Part shown: positions 52,694-62,372 of the stretch, piece after piece | Layout of the letters: each line of letters starts with the position of its first letter | Numbering within the stretch: the first letter of the stretch is position 1 | NCBI GenBank assembly: GCA_035688265.1 | Contig: DASSNE010000058.1 | Coordinates: 1-64,000 of the forward strand | Source: DASSBR01 sp035688265 | GTDB lineage: Bacteria; Pseudomonadota; Gammaproteobacteria; Natronospirales; DASSBR01 | DNA length: 64,000 bases | Direction: 5' to 3' | The notes under the pieces: generated by a model | What the model was told of the DNA's origin: nothing | Databases searched by the model: none | Seen by the model: the letters and a program-made list of their open reading frames with translations, nothing else | Made by a program: the position numbers and the translations under genes

Positions 52694-53737
52694 ATGCTGA
52701 ACAGTCTTCGTGGATTTTTCTCCAACGATCTCTCCATCGACCTTGGCACCGCCAATACACTCATTTACGTCCGTGGGCGCGGCATCATTCTCGACGAGCC
52801 GTCGGTGGTGGCGATCCGCGAGGAACCCGGCCGCGGCGGCCGTGCGATCGAGGCGGTCGGCGCCGAGGCCAAGGCCATGCTGGGCCGCACCCCGGGCAAC
52901 ATCATGGCGATGCGGCCCCTGAAGGACGGCGTGATCGCCGACTTCACCGTCACCGAGCAGATGCTCAAGTATTTCATCAAGAAAGCCCACGGAACGCGCT
53001 ATTTCCGGCCGAGCCCGCGGGTATTGGTGTGCGTGCCCTATGGCTCGACCCAGGTCGAGCGCCGCGCGATCAAGGAATCGGCCACCGGCGCGGGCGCGCG
53101 GCGCGTTTACCTGATCGAGGAGCCGATGGCGGCGGCGATCGGCGCCGGCATGCCGGTCAACGAAGCGCGCGGCTCAATGGTGCTGGATATCGGGGGTGGC
53201 ACGTCGGAAGTAGCGGTAATTTCTCTGAACGGCATCGTTTATGCGGCTTCTGTTCGCATCGGCGGCGATCGGTTCGACGACGCCATCGTGAATTACGTAC
53301 GCCGCAACTATGGCACGCTGATCGGTGAGGCCACCGCCGAGCGCATCAAGCACGAAATCGGTTCGGCCTACCCCGGCAAGGAAGTCAAGGAGCTGGAAGT
53401 GAAGGGCCGCAACCTCTCCGAGGGCGTGCCGCGCAGCTTTGTGCTGAACAGCAACGAGATTCTCGAAGCCCTGCAGGAACCGCTGTCGGGCATCGTCGGT
53501 GCCGTCAAGACGGCGCTGGAGCAGACACCGCCGGAACTGGGCGCGGATGTTGCCGAGCGTGGCATCGTGCTGACCGGCGGCGGCGCGCTGCTGCACGACA
53601 TGGACCGCCTGATCATGGAGGAAACCGGTCTGCCGGTGCTGGTCGCGGACGATCCGCTGACCTGCGTGGCGCGCGGCGGCGGCCGCGTGCTGGAGCTGAT
53701 CGATGAGCACGGGCCGGCGATTTTCGCGGTTGAATAA
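52694..53737 (+). CDS. mreB: Rod shape-determining protein MreB
   Basis: Bacterial actin that organises the elongasome under the inner membrane. 347 aa with the N-terminal amphipathic start (MLNSLRGFF), phosphate 1 SIDLGTANTLIY, phosphate 2 VLDIGGGTSEVAVI and the adenosine motif GIVLTGGGALL. ATG 52694 is chosen; in-frame upstream sequence is untranslated leader. First gene of the mreBCD-mrdA-rodA run. Confidence 0.98.
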   Translation: MLNSLRGFFSNDLSIDLGTANTLIYVRGRGIILDEPSVVAIREEPGRGGRAIEAVGAEAKAMLGRTPGNIMAMRPLKDGVIADFTVTEQMLKYFIKKAHGTRYFRPSPRVLVCVPYGSTQVERRAIKESATGAGARRVYLIEEPMAAAIGAGMPVNEARGSMVLDIGGGTSEVAVISLNGIVYAASVRIGGDRFDDAIVNYVRRNYGTLIGEATAERIKHEIGSAYPGKEVKELEVKGRNLSEGVPRSFVLNSNEILEALQEPLSGIVGAVKTALEQTPPELGADVAERGIVLTGGGALLHDMDRLIMEETGLPVLVADDPLTCVARGGGRVLELIDEHGPAIFAVE

Positions 53738-53769
53738 AGGGGGCCGCGCGGCGGCGCCCTTACTCCGGC

Positions 53770-53788
53770 CCTCTCCCGGAAGGAGAGG
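53770..53788. repeat. CCTCTCC mini-palindrome between mreB and mreC
   Basis: CCTCTCC (53770-53776) and GGAGAGG (53782-53788) with a 5-nt loop in the 87-bp mreB-mreC gap. It could partly terminate or stabilise mreB mRNA, explaining higher MreB than MreC output (inference). Confidence 0.5.
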
Positions 53789-53824
53789 AAACAAGAACAC
53801 GAAGCTCTTTGGTCCGTAACGATC

Positions 53825-54727
53825 TTGCCTGACTTCAAGCACCGCCGCTCTTACAGCCTGTTCGCCTACAAGCCGGCGGCGGGCGCCAAAATCCTGTTCT
53901 TTATCGTCCTGTCCATCGTGCTGATGACGCTCGATCACCAGTACCACAATCTCGAGGTGATTCGCACCGGCCTGTCGGCGGCGGTCTACCCGCTGCGCGC
54001 GGTGGCGGCTTTTCCGTATGAATTCGGCCAGGAAGTCATCGAAGATGTCAGCAGCCGTCGGAAGTTGCTCCGGCGCAATGCCGAGCTGGAGCGTCAGGCG
54101 CTGACCTTGCGCGCACGTTTGCAGCAGTTCGAAACATTAGAGCGCGAGAACACGCATCTTCGCGCCCTGATGGACGCAGCGGCGCGGATTCACGGCAAGA
54201 TCCGCATCGGCGAGATCATGGCGGTCGACCTCGACCCGTTCCGCCAGCAGATCGTAATCAACAAGGGCGGAAGCGACGGCGTTTATATCGGCCAGCCGCT
54301 GCTCGGCGCCAAGGGCGTGATGGGACAGATCACGCATGTCGGGCCGCTGTCGTCGATCGCGCTGCTGATCACCGACCCGAACACGGCATTGCCGGTTGAA
54401 ATCGCGCGCAACGGGTTGCGGACGATTGCGCTCGGTACCGGCGATACGAACCGCCTCGACCTGCCCTACCTCCCGAACAATGCCGACGTGCAGACCGGCG
54501 ACGTGCTGGTCACTTCCGGCCTCGGCGGCCGGTTCCCGCGCGGGTATCCGGTCGGTACCGTCACGCGGGTGGTGCAGAACCCCGGCGAGCCATTTGCCGA
54601 CATCGAGGCGCAACCGGCCGCCGAACTGAGCCGCAGTCACCAAGTGCTGCTACTGTGGCCGCCCAAGAAGGCGCAGCCGCCCGCCAGAACCGCGGTGGCC
54701 GCTACTGCGAAGAAAGCGTCGTCATGA
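53825..54727 (+). CDS. mreC: Rod shape-determining protein MreC
   Basis: Periplasmic elongasome scaffold of 300 aa. One membrane helix near the start (ILFFIVLSIVLMTLDHQ), a coiled coil (about 80-115: RRKLLRRNAELERQALTLRARL) and the double beta-barrel domain (INKGGSDGVYIGQPLLGAKGVMGQI; DVQTGDVLVTSGLGGRFPRGYPVG). The start appears to be TTG 53825, with no strong ribosome-binding site. Its stop overlaps the mreD start. Confidence 0.94.
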   Translation: MPDFKHRRSYSLFAYKPAAGAKILFFIVLSIVLMTLDHQYHNLEVIRTGLSAAVYPLRAVAAFPYEFGQEVIEDVSSRRKLLRRNAELERQALTLRARLQQFETLERENTHLRALMDAAARIHGKIRIGEIMAVDLDPFRQQIVINKGGSDGVYIGQPLLGAKGVMGQITHVGPLSSIALLITDPNTALPVEIARNGLRTIALGTGDTNRLDLPYLPNNADVQTGDVLVTSGLGGRFPRGYPVGTVTRVVQNPGEPFADIEAQPAAELSRSHQVLLLWPPKKAQPPARTAVAATAKKASS

Positions 54728-55209
54728 ACGCGCGCCCGAATGCAAGCTGGGTGGTGGTGGCCACGCTGCTGGTGGCGCTGATTCTCAGCATCTGGCAACT
54801 GCCGGCCACTGCGATTCCGTTCTGGCCGCGCTGGGTCGTGCTGGTGGTGATCTACTGGTGCCTCGCGCTGCCGAATCGCATCGGCATCGGCATCGCCTGG
54901 GTCATCGGCCTGTTGCTGGACGTGCTCTCCGGCACGATGCTCGGCGAGCACGCGCTGGCGCTGGCGGTCATCGCCTTCCTGGTGCTCAAGATTCACCTGC
55001 AAGTGCGGGTGTTCCCGCTCTGGCAGCAGACGCTGACGGTCGCGCTGATGATCGTCCTGTACCAGTTCATGCTGCTGTGGATTGATGGCGCGGTCGGGCT
55101 GCCGGCGCAGCCGCTGGTGCGCTGGCTGCCGGTGGTGACTAGCCTGTTGATCTGGCCGTGGCTGATGAGTCTGCTACGGCACCTGCGCCGCCGCTACCAG
55201 GTTCGTTGA
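54724..55209 (+). CDS. mreD: Rod shape-determining protein MreD
   Basis: Integral inner-membrane protein of 161 aa with about five hydrophobic helices (VVATLLVALILSIWQLP; RWVVLVVIYWCLALP; GIGIAWVIGLLLDVLSG). The LLLDVLSG segment is typical of MreD. ATG overlaps the mreC stop (ATGA) and its stop overlaps the mrdA start (TGATG). Confidence 0.93.
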   Translation: MNARPNASWVVVATLLVALILSIWQLPATAIPFWPRWVVLVVIYWCLALPNRIGIGIAWVIGLLLDVLSGTMLGEHALALAVIAFLVLKIHLQVRVFPLWQQTLTVALMIVLYQFMLLWIDGAVGLPAQPLVRWLPVVTSLLIWPWLMSLLRHLRRRYQVR

Positions 55210-57089
55210 TGCGCTCCTGGACCCCGATCAAGAACCAGGAAGCCGAATACCGCCAGTTCATGGCAAGGGCGAGCATCGGCGGATTGCTGGCCGCGATCGC
55301 GCTGCTGGGCGTGATTGCACGCCTCACCTGGCTGCAGGTCGAGCATCATAGCCACTTCGTCACGCTGTCGGAAAACAACCGGCTTCGAATTGAGCCCGTC
55401 GCGCCCACGCGTGGGCTGATTTACGACCGCAACGGCGTGCTGCTGGCGCGCAATGTGCCGACCTACGCGCTGACGGTGACGCCCGAGCAGGTGCCGGATC
55501 TCAAGAAGACCCTTGCGGCGCTGGGCAAGATCATCCACCTGCGCCCCGTGGACCTGCAGCAGTTTCACGATCTGATGCAGACCAAGCGGCCGTTTCAGCC
55601 CGTGACGCTGCGCAGCGATCTGAGCCAGCAGGAAGTCGCCGAATTTGCCATCAACCGGCAGCGATTTCCGGGGGTCGATATTCGTGCGCAGCTCAAGCGC
55701 CAATACCCGCTCGGCGCGATCGCCGCGCACGTCACCGGCTACGTCGGCTCGATCAGCGCGCGCGACTTGCAGCACGTCGATCCGGCGCAGTACAGCGGCA
55801 CCTCGCAGATCGGCAAGATCGGCGTCGAGAAGGCCTACGAAAACCTGCTGCACGGCTCCGTCGGTGAGCGCCAGGTCGAGGTCAATGCGCAGGGGCGCGT
55901 GATTCGGGTCGTCCATACCGATCCGCCCACGCCGGGCAGCGACCTGTATCTCAGCATCGACGCCCACCTGCAGCAGGTCGCCTATGAGTCGCTGGGCACG
56001 CACAGCGGCGCCGTGGTCGCGATCGACCCGCGCGACGGCGAAATGCTGGCGATGGTCAGCAAGCCCGGCTACGATCCCAATATGTTCGTCGGCGGCATCA
56101 GCCAGCAGGACTACCAGGCGCTGCGCAAGGATCCGCATCAGCCGCTGTTCAACCGGGTGCTGCGCGGCCAGTATCCGCCCGGTTCGACGATCAAGCCGTT
56201 CATGGGACTCGCGGCACTGTATTACGGCGTCGCGACGCCGTCGCGGCAGGTGTACTGCCCGGGCCACTTCAAGCTGCCGAACGACCCGCACATCTATCAT
56301 GGCTGGAAGCGCTGGGGCCACGGCGAGGTGGATTTGCGCAAGGCGATCACCGTGTCGTGCGACGTGTACTTCTATCAGATCGCGGTCGATCTCGGCATCG
56401 GCCGCATCCACGATTTCCTGGCCAAGTTCGGCTTCGGCCAACCGACCGGCGTCGACATGGTCGGCGAACTCGACGGCATCAACCCGTCACCGGCCTGGAA
56501 GCTGCACCAGACCGGCCACGTCTGGTATCCGGGCGAGACGGTCATCGTCGGCATCGGCCAGGGTTATTTGCTGGTCACGCCGCTGCAGCTCGCCGCGGCG
56601 ACCGCGACCCTCGCCGAGCACGGCAAGCGTTTTCGCCCGCGAGTGCTGCACGCGATCGGCAATCCGCTGACGGGCACGGTGATCCCGGCCGATCCGCAGC
56701 CGCTACCGCCGGTCAAGCTGCACAACCCGCACAACTGGGACGTGATGGCGAGCGACATGGTCAACGTCATCAACAGCATTCACGGCACCGGCCACCGCAT
56801 CGCCGGCCATCTCGATTACACCATTGCCGGCAAGACCGGCACGGCCCAGGTCTACAGCATCGATCCCGATGACCGGCTGGCGGACGGACGCAAGATTCCG
56901 AAGTCGCTGTGGGATCACGCATTGTTCATCGCATTTGCGCCCGCGAAAAATCCGCAGATTGCGGTGGCGGTGATCGTCGAGCATGGCGGCCACGGCGGCT
57001 CGACGGCGTCGCCGATCGCGCGGGCGGTCATGGATGCCTATTTCTCCGAGCACCCTCTCAGCGGCCACGGGAGGCAGTCGAAGCAGTGA
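55209..57089 (+). CDS. mrdA: Penicillin-binding protein 2 (elongasome transpeptidase)
   Basis: Peptidoglycan DD-transpeptidase for cell elongation. 626 aa: N-terminal membrane anchor (SIGGLLAAIALLGVIARLTWLQ), dimerisation domain with RGLIYDRNG, and the transpeptidase domain with the catalytic S326-x-x-K329 (PPGSTIKP), SCDVYFYQ (SxN-like region) and KTGTAQ. ATG 55209 overlaps the mreD stop; its own stop overlaps the rodA GTG. Confidence 0.97.
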   Translation: MRSWTPIKNQEAEYRQFMARASIGGLLAAIALLGVIARLTWLQVEHHSHFVTLSENNRLRIEPVAPTRGLIYDRNGVLLARNVPTYALTVTPEQVPDLKKTLAALGKIIHLRPVDLQQFHDLMQTKRPFQPVTLRSDLSQQEVAEFAINRQRFPGVDIRAQLKRQYPLGAIAAHVTGYVGSISARDLQHVDPAQYSGTSQIGKIGVEKAYENLLHGSVGERQVEVNAQGRVIRVVHTDPPTPGSDLYLSIDAHLQQVAYESLGTHSGAVVAIDPRDGEMLAMVSKPGYDPNMFVGGISQQDYQALRKDPHQPLFNRVLRGQYPPGSTIKPFMGLAALYYGVATPSRQVYCPGHFKLPNDPHIYHGWKRWGHGEVDLRKAITVSCDVYFYQIAVDLGIGRIHDFLAKFGFGQPTGVDMVGELDGINPSPAWKLHQTGHVWYPGETVIVGIGQGYLLVTPLQLAAATATLAEHGKRFRPRVLHAIGNPLTGTVIPADPQPLPPVKLHNPHNWDVMASDMVNVINSIHGTGHRIAGHLDYTIAGKTGTAQVYSIDPDDRLADGRKIPKSLWDHALFIAFAPAKNPQIAVAVIVEHGGHGGSTASPIARAVMDAYFSEHPLSGHGRQSKQ

Positions 57090-58225
57090 GCCTGAACGTC
57101 AACATCGATACGACCGACAGCGCCCAGATCACCCCCGGCCAGTGGCTAGCGCGCGCGCTCAAACTCGACCTGCCGCTGCTCGCCGGCCTGGTCCTGCTGT
57201 CGGGCGCAGGTCTCACGATTCTCTACAGCGCAAGCGGTCCCAGCATCGACCTGGTGATGCGCCAGGGCGTCCGCATCGGGCTGGCCTTCATCGTGCTGCT
57301 GGTCGCGGCGCAGATCCGGCCGGAGTTCTACCGGCTGTGGGCGCCGTGGCTGTACGTGTTCGGCGTCGCACTGCTGATCGCGGTGCTGCATTTCGGCGAT
57401 ATCGGCATGGGCGCGCGGCGCTGGCTCGACCTCGGCTTCCTTCGCTTCGAGCCGTCGGAAATCATGAAGCTCGCGCTGCCGATGATGATCGCCTGGTACC
57501 TGCACGCACGGCCGCTGCCGCCCGGCTGGACGACGCTCGGGGCAAGCCTTGCGCTCATCCTGGTGCCGGTCGCGCTGATCTACCGCGAACCGGACCTCGG
57601 CACCGCGTTGCTGGTGCTGTCCGCCGGCTGCTTCGGCGTTTTTCTCGCCGGGCTGCGCTGGCGCACGATCGTGCTGTTCCTGGCGCTCGCGGCGGTGATC
57701 GCGCCGATCATGTGGTTTTTCTTCCTGCACGGTTACCAGCGCGAGCGGCTGCTGACGTTCCTGAATCCGGAACGCGACCCGCTCGGCGCCGGCTACCATA
57801 TCATCCAGTCGAAGATCGCGATCGGTTCGGGCGGCATCTTCGGCAAGGGCTGGCTGAACGGCACCCAGGCGCAGCTCAACTTCCTGCCCGAGCAGACCAC
57901 CGACTTCATTTTCGCCGTCGTCTGCGAGGAATTCGGCCTGCTGGGCGCGGCCGGCCTGCTGGTGATCTACGCGTTTTTGATCGGCCGCGGACTGTACATC
58001 GCCGTGCGCGCGCAGGACACGTTCTCGCGTCTGCTCGCCGGCAGCATTACCCTGACGTTTTTTGTTTACGTGTTCGTGAATACCGGCATGGTCAGCGGCC
58101 TGCTGCCCGTGGTCGGCGTACCGTTGCCGCTGGTCAGCTACGGCGGCACCTCGATGGTGACCCTGATGGGTGGCTTCGGTATCCTCATGAGCGTCAACGC
58201 CCACCGCAAACTGATGCCGTCCTGA
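57086..58225 (+). CDS. rodA: Peptidoglycan glycosyltransferase RodA
   Basis: SEDS-family polymerase paired with PBP2. 379 aa with about ten membrane helices and the SEDS signatures GARRWLDLGFLRFEPSEIMKLALP, REPDLGTALL, EQTTDFIFAVVCEEFGLLG and LPLVSYGGTSMV. GTG 57086 overlaps the mrdA stop (GTGA), and its stop overlaps the mltB ATG (TGATG). Confidence 0.96.
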   Translation: MSLNVNIDTTDSAQITPGQWLARALKLDLPLLAGLVLLSGAGLTILYSASGPSIDLVMRQGVRIGLAFIVLLVAAQIRPEFYRLWAPWLYVFGVALLIAVLHFGDIGMGARRWLDLGFLRFEPSEIMKLALPMMIAWYLHARPLPPGWTTLGASLALILVPVALIYREPDLGTALLVLSAGCFGVFLAGLRWRTIVLFLALAAVIAPIMWFFFLHGYQRERLLTFLNPERDPLGAGYHIIQSKIAIGSGGIFGKGWLNGTQAQLNFLPEQTTDFIFAVVCEEFGLLGAAGLLVIYAFLIGRGLYIAVRAQDTFSRLLAGSITLTFFVYVFVNTGMVSGLLPVVGVPLPLVSYGGTSMVTLMGGFGILMSVNAHRKLMPS

Positions 58226-59217
58226 TGAAATTACTGAAATTTTCCGGTTCCGTTGCCCTCGCTTTGATCGTTACCTGCGGTGCCGCCTTTGCCGCCACCG
58301 CATCGAAAGGCTACCTCGCCAAACCCGCGGTGCAGAAATTCATCGATGAGATGGTGACGCAGCACGACTTCGATCGCGCCAAGCTGGACGCGCTGTTCGC
58401 AGGCGCGCGCTATCGTCAATCGATTATCGATTCCATGAACCGACCGGCCGAGTCGCTGCCGTGGTATCGCTACCGGAACATTTTCCTGACGTCGAAGCGC
58501 ACGGCCGGCGGCGTCGATTTTCAGCACGCGCACGCCAAAACGCTCGCGCGCGCCGAAAAAGTGTACGGCGTGCCGCCTGCGATCGTGACCGCGATTATCG
58601 GCGTCGAAAGCTACTACGGCGGCAACAAGGGCGCCTATCCGGTGATCGACGCGCTGGCTACACTCGGCTTCGACTACCCGCCGCGCGCCGACTTCTTCCG
58701 CAAGGAACTGGCTCAATACCTGCTGCTGAGCCGCGAGCAGCATTTCGACCCGGCGACCGTCACCGGCTCGTACGCCGGCGCCATGGGCGCGCCGCAGTTC
58801 ATTTCCAGCAGCTACCGGCACTACGCAGTCGACTTCGACGGCGACGGCAAGAGCGACCTGTGGCACGACTGGGCCGACATCATCGGCAGCATCGCCAACT
58901 ACTTCGCCGACAACGGCTGGCAGCGCGGCGCCGGCATCGTCGTGCCGGCAAAGCTCAAGGCCGGGGCCAAAGGCGGCATCGAATCGATGGATACGACGAC
59001 CGCCGCCACATTGCGCAAGGCGGGCTTCAAGTTCAGCGACAAAATCGCGGATGATGCCGATGTGACGCTGGTGGCGCTCGACGCGCACCACGGCAAGCGC
59101 TACTGGGTCGCGCTGCACAACTTCGGCGTCATCATGACTTACAATCACAGCCCGCTGTACGCGATGGCGGTATACCAACTCAGCGAAGCCATCAAGCAAA
59201 AGATGAATGGGGACTGA
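58225..59217 (+). CDS. mltB: Lytic murein transglycosylase B
   Basis: Cleaves peptidoglycan glycan strands to 1,6-anhydro ends. 330 aa with a signal peptide (cleavage near AFA-A, residue 24), catalytic E128 in IIGVESYYGG, and GAMGAPQFISSSYRHYAVDFDGDGKSDLW. It has no lipobox cysteine at the signal end, so this version is probably soluble in the periplasm. Overlaps rodA by one base and rlpA by 11 bp. Confidence 0.94.
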   Translation: MKLLKFSGSVALALIVTCGAAFAATASKGYLAKPAVQKFIDEMVTQHDFDRAKLDALFAGARYRQSIIDSMNRPAESLPWYRYRNIFLTSKRTAGGVDFQHAHAKTLARAEKVYGVPPAIVTAIIGVESYYGGNKGAYPVIDALATLGFDYPPRADFFRKELAQYLLLSREQHFDPATVTGSYAGAMGAPQFISSSYRHYAVDFDGDGKSDLWHDWADIIGSIANYFADNGWQRGAGIVVPAKLKAGAKGGIESMDTTTAATLRKAGFKFSDKIADDADVTLVALDAHHGKRYWVALHNFGVIMTYNHSPLYAMAVYQLSEAIKQKMNGD

Positions 59218-60001
59218 ACGACGCGCACAATGTGCCGCCATATTGGCGACGCTGTTGCTGGCGGGCTGCTCGTTCGGCCCGCGCCCGGACTTCGATCCGG
59301 CGTCGGTGCCCGACGCGGTGCCGCAACCGGTCGAGCGCAGCCAGTACGGCAATCCGGACTCCTACGTCGTCTTCGGCAAGCGTTACAACGTGCTGGACTC
59401 CAGCGTCGGCTACGACGAGCGCGGCATCGCCTCCTGGTACGGACCGAATTTCGACGGCAAGCGTACCTCCAGCGGCGAAATCTACGATATGTACAAGATG
59501 ACGGCAGCGAACAAAGTCCTGCCGCTGCCGACCTACGCGCGCGTCACCAACCTCGAAAACCACCGGAGCGTGGTCGTCAAGATCAACGATCGCGGGCCCT
59601 TCCACAAGAATCGCATTATCGACCTGTCCTACGCGGCCGCCGCCAAGCTCGGCATGCTCAAAAAGGGCACGGCACTGGTCGACGTGCGCGCAATCAGCGT
59701 CGGTGAACCGCCGTCGCCGGACGCAGTCGCGGCCTCCGAGCCCGCCCCGGCCTCGCTGCCGGCCAAGCCGCAGATTTATGTCCAGGTGGGCGCCTTCGCG
59801 GATCATGACAATGCCATGCGCATGAAGGCGCGCCTGACGCTGGCCGCGGTCGGCCCGGTCCTGGTTCAGCCGGCGACGTCCAATGGCGAGCGGCTGTACC
59901 GCGTGCGCATCGGCCCGTTGCCGACAGTCAATGCCGTCGATGCTCTCACGAAGCGCCTCGGGCAGCTGGGAATCGGCCAGACGCAGGTAATTATTCCGTG
60001 A
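59207..60001 (+). CDS. rlpA: Septal-ring lipoprotein RlpA (DPBB and SPOR domains)
   Basis: A 264-aa lipoprotein: lipobox LLAG-C21, double-psi beta-barrel at about 70-155 (GIASWYGPNFDGKRTSSGEIYD; VVKINDRGPF), and a C-terminal SPOR domain (IYVQVGAFADHDNAMRMKARL) that binds denuded glycans. In the usual RlpA pattern a His follows the Phe (FHGxxT); here it is Asp (FDGKRT), so lytic activity is doubtful. 11-bp overlap with mltB. Confidence 0.93.
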   Translation: MGTERRAQCAAILATLLLAGCSFGPRPDFDPASVPDAVPQPVERSQYGNPDSYVVFGKRYNVLDSSVGYDERGIASWYGPNFDGKRTSSGEIYDMYKMTAANKVLPLPTYARVTNLENHRSVVVKINDRGPFHKNRIIDLSYAAAAKLGMLKKGTALVDVRAISVGEPPSPDAVAASEPAPASLPAKPQIYVQVGAFADHDNAMRMKARLTLAAVGPVLVQPATSNGERLYRVRIGPLPTVNAVDALTKRLGQLGIGQTQVIIP

Positions 60002-60089
60002 TCGGCGCCAATCCGCCTTTTCAAGCCCCGGGCAACCACTTAGAATTGAAAGGGTTTTTACTGGTGTCGCCACATCGAGGAAATTCAGC

Positions 60090-61229
60090 GTGAAAGCCTT
60101 CCAAGCGTTCGTCGTGCTGCTCGCGAGCAGCATCATTTTGCCGGCCTATGCCGCCCTGCCGACCCCGGCCCCGCCCCAACTTTCTGCGACGAGCTACATC
60201 CTCGAAGACTACACGACCGGCACGATACTCGCCGCGAAGAAGCCCGACGAGAAGGTCTCGCCGGCGAGCATCACCAAGCTGATGAGCCTGTACGTCGTGT
60301 TCAACGCGCTGAAATCCGGCGTGATTCACCTCGACGACAAGGTCACGATCAGCAAGAAAGCCTGGCAGATGGGCGGCTCGCGGATGTTCATCGAAGTCGG
60401 CGACAAGATCACGGTCGATCATTTGATCGAGGGCGTCATCGTCGATTCCGGCAACGACGCGGTAGTTGCGCTGGCCGAATACGTGGGCGGCACCGAGGGC
60501 GCCTTCGTCAACATGATGAACGCGTATGCCAAGCGGCTCGGCATGACGAACTCGCATTTCACCGACGCGAGCGGCATGCCGCACCCCGAGCACTACATGA
60601 CCGCGCGCGACATCGCGACGCTGGCGCGCGCGATCATCCGGGACTTTCCGAAATATTACCACCAGTATTTCGCCGACAAGGAATTCACCTGGAACAACAT
60701 CCACCAGACCAACCGCAACCTGCTGTTGTGGCGCGACCCGTCGGTTGACGGCCTCAAGACCGGCCACACGAGCGCCGCCGGTTATTGCCTGGTCACTTCC
60801 GCCAAGCGCGGCGATATGCGGCTGGTTGCGGTGGTGATGGGCACCGAAAGCGAAGAAGCGCGCGCCAACGAAAACGAGGCGCTGCTGAACTACGGCTACC
60901 ACTTCTTCGAAGGCCGCACTCTCTACGCAGCCGGCAGCAAGCTGACCGAAGCGAAGGTCTGGAAGGGCACGGCGGACAACGTACCGATCGGCGTCAAGTC
61001 CGATCTGTACGTGGTGATTCCGAAAGGCCGCGCCGACAAGCTCGACGCGAAAATGAAACTTCCCGCGACCATCGTCGCACCCGTCGACACCACACAACCG
61101 ATAGGCAAGGTTACCGTGACGCTGGATGACAAGACTGTCGCGACGGCGCCGCTGTACGCGCTCAAGCCGGTCGCCGAGGGCGGGCTGTGGACGCGCATGG
61201 TGGACAGTATCGCCTTGATGTTTCATTAA
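60090..61229 (+). CDS. dacA: D-alanyl-D-alanine carboxypeptidase (PBP5/6 family)
   Basis: Periplasmic enzyme trimming pentapeptides. 379 aa: signal peptide to about residue 21, S60-x-x-K63 (SPASITK), SGN in DSGNDAVVALAEY, KTG in DGLKTGHTSAAGYC, and the C-terminal beta domain ending in an amphipathic helix (LWTRMVDSIALMF) for membrane association. Start is GTG 60090 with GAGG upstream. Its stop overlaps the next ATG (TAATG). Confidence 0.96.
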   Translation: MKAFQAFVVLLASSIILPAYAALPTPAPPQLSATSYILEDYTTGTILAAKKPDEKVSPASITKLMSLYVVFNALKSGVIHLDDKVTISKKAWQMGGSRMFIEVGDKITVDHLIEGVIVDSGNDAVVALAEYVGGTEGAFVNMMNAYAKRLGMTNSHFTDASGMPHPEHYMTARDIATLARAIIRDFPKYYHQYFADKEFTWNNIHQTNRNLLLWRDPSVDGLKTGHTSAAGYCLVTSAKRGDMRLVAVVMGTESEEARANENEALLNYGYHFFEGRTLYAAGSKLTEAKVWKGTADNVPIGVKSDLYVVIPKGRADKLDAKMKLPATIVAPVDTTQPIGKVTVTLDDKTVATAPLYALKPVAEGGLWTRMVDSIALMFH

Positions 61230-62101
61230 TGGCGCGACCACTTGCGACCGCATATCTTGACGGTGACTACCTTCCGCTGAACGAAGCGCGCATTTCGCCG
61301 CTCGACCGCGGCTTTCTGTTCGGCGACGGAGTATATGAAGTCATTCCCGTCTACGCCGGGCGGTTGTTCAGGTTCGAGGAGCACCTGCGACGGCTGGCGT
61401 ACAGCCTCGACGCGATCCGGCTGCCCGATCCCTATTCCGCCGCGCGCTGGCGCGAGGTTCTGGACGGGCTGGTGGCGCGCAATGGCGGCGGCATGCAAAG
61501 CATCTATCTGCAGATCACGCGCGGCGCGGATACCGGCCGCGATCACCGCTTTCCGGCCAATGTCGCCCCGACCGTCTTCGCGCTGTCGCAAGAACTGGCG
61601 CCGGTGCCGGAAGCCTGGCTCACCGGCGGTGTGGCGGTCGTCGCTGCCGAAGATATCCGCTGGCAGCGCTGCGACATCAAGGCTACTGCGCTGCTCGGTA
61701 ACATCCTGCTGCGCCAGCAGGCCGAAGACACCGGCGCGGCCGAAACGCTGCTGATACGCGATGGCTGCGTGACCGAAGGCTCATCAAGTACGCTGTTCGT
61801 AGTCACCGCCGACGGCGTCGTTCGCACGCCGCCCAAGGACAATCGCCTGCTGCCGGGCATCACCCGCGACCTGATTCTGGAGTTGGCGCGCGGCGCCGGT
61901 CTTGCGTGCGAGGAAGCGGAGATTCCGGCGACTGACCTGGCCTCGTTCCCGGAAATCTGGATTGCGAGTTCGTCGCGCGAAGTGCTTGCCGTCACCCGCC
62001 TCAATGGTGCGGCGGTCGGCTATGGCCACCCGGGGCCGATATGGCAGCAGGTCCACGCGCTGTTTCAGCGATATAAAAAGAACCTCGCTGCGAATGACTG
62101 A
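61229..62101 (+). CDS. D-amino-acid transaminase-like class IV aminotransferase
   Basis: PLP fold-type IV enzyme of 290 aa: LDRGFLFGDGVYEVIPVYAGRLF near the start, the PLP lysine in RCDIKATALLGNIL, the cofactor motif EGSSSTLFVV and the PGITRDLILELA loop. The position after dacA and before ybeD suggests D-alanine/D-glutamate supply for the wall; branched-chain or 4-amino-4-deoxychorismate activity is not excluded. ATG overlaps dacA's stop; the end overlaps ybeD by 8 bp. Confidence 0.9.
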   Translation: MARPLATAYLDGDYLPLNEARISPLDRGFLFGDGVYEVIPVYAGRLFRFEEHLRRLAYSLDAIRLPDPYSAARWREVLDGLVARNGGGMQSIYLQITRGADTGRDHRFPANVAPTVFALSQELAPVPEAWLTGGVAVVAAEDIRWQRCDIKATALLGNILLRQQAEDTGAAETLLIRDGCVTEGSSSTLFVVTADGVVRTPPKDNRLLPGITRDLILELARGAGLACEEAEIPATDLASFPEIWIASSSREVLAVTRLNGAAVGYGHPGPIWQQVHALFQRYKKNLAAND

Positions 62102-62372
62102 CGGGCGCGATACGGAAGAAAGCCCGCTCAAGTTTCCGTGCGAATTCCCGATCAAGATCATGGGGCGCGAGGCAGCGGATTTTGACGCGCATGTCCGCGC
62201 GATTGTCGATCGAAACGTCGGCCCGCCCGACCTGCTCGAATTCCGCCGCCGCGAATCGCGCAACGACCGATTTGTCTCGATCACGGTGACAATCCGGGCC
62301 ACGAGCCGCGTGCAGCTCGACACGCTGTACCGGGAGCTCACCGGCGATCCGCGTATACTGTTCGTATTATGA
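62094..62372 (+). CDS. ybeD: DUF493 family protein YbeD
   Basis: A 92-aa ACT-like-fold protein: LKFPCEFPIKIMG, FDAHVRAIV, SITVTIRATSRVQLDTLYREL. Conserved between dacA and lipB in gammaproteobacteria. Function unknown; a role in lipoate metabolism is often supposed. Overlaps dat at the start and lipB at the end (ATGA). Confidence 0.93.
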   Translation: MTDGRDTEESPLKFPCEFPIKIMGREAADFDAHVRAIVDRNVGPPDLLEFRRRESRNDRFVSITVTIRATSRVQLDTLYRELTGDPRILFVL

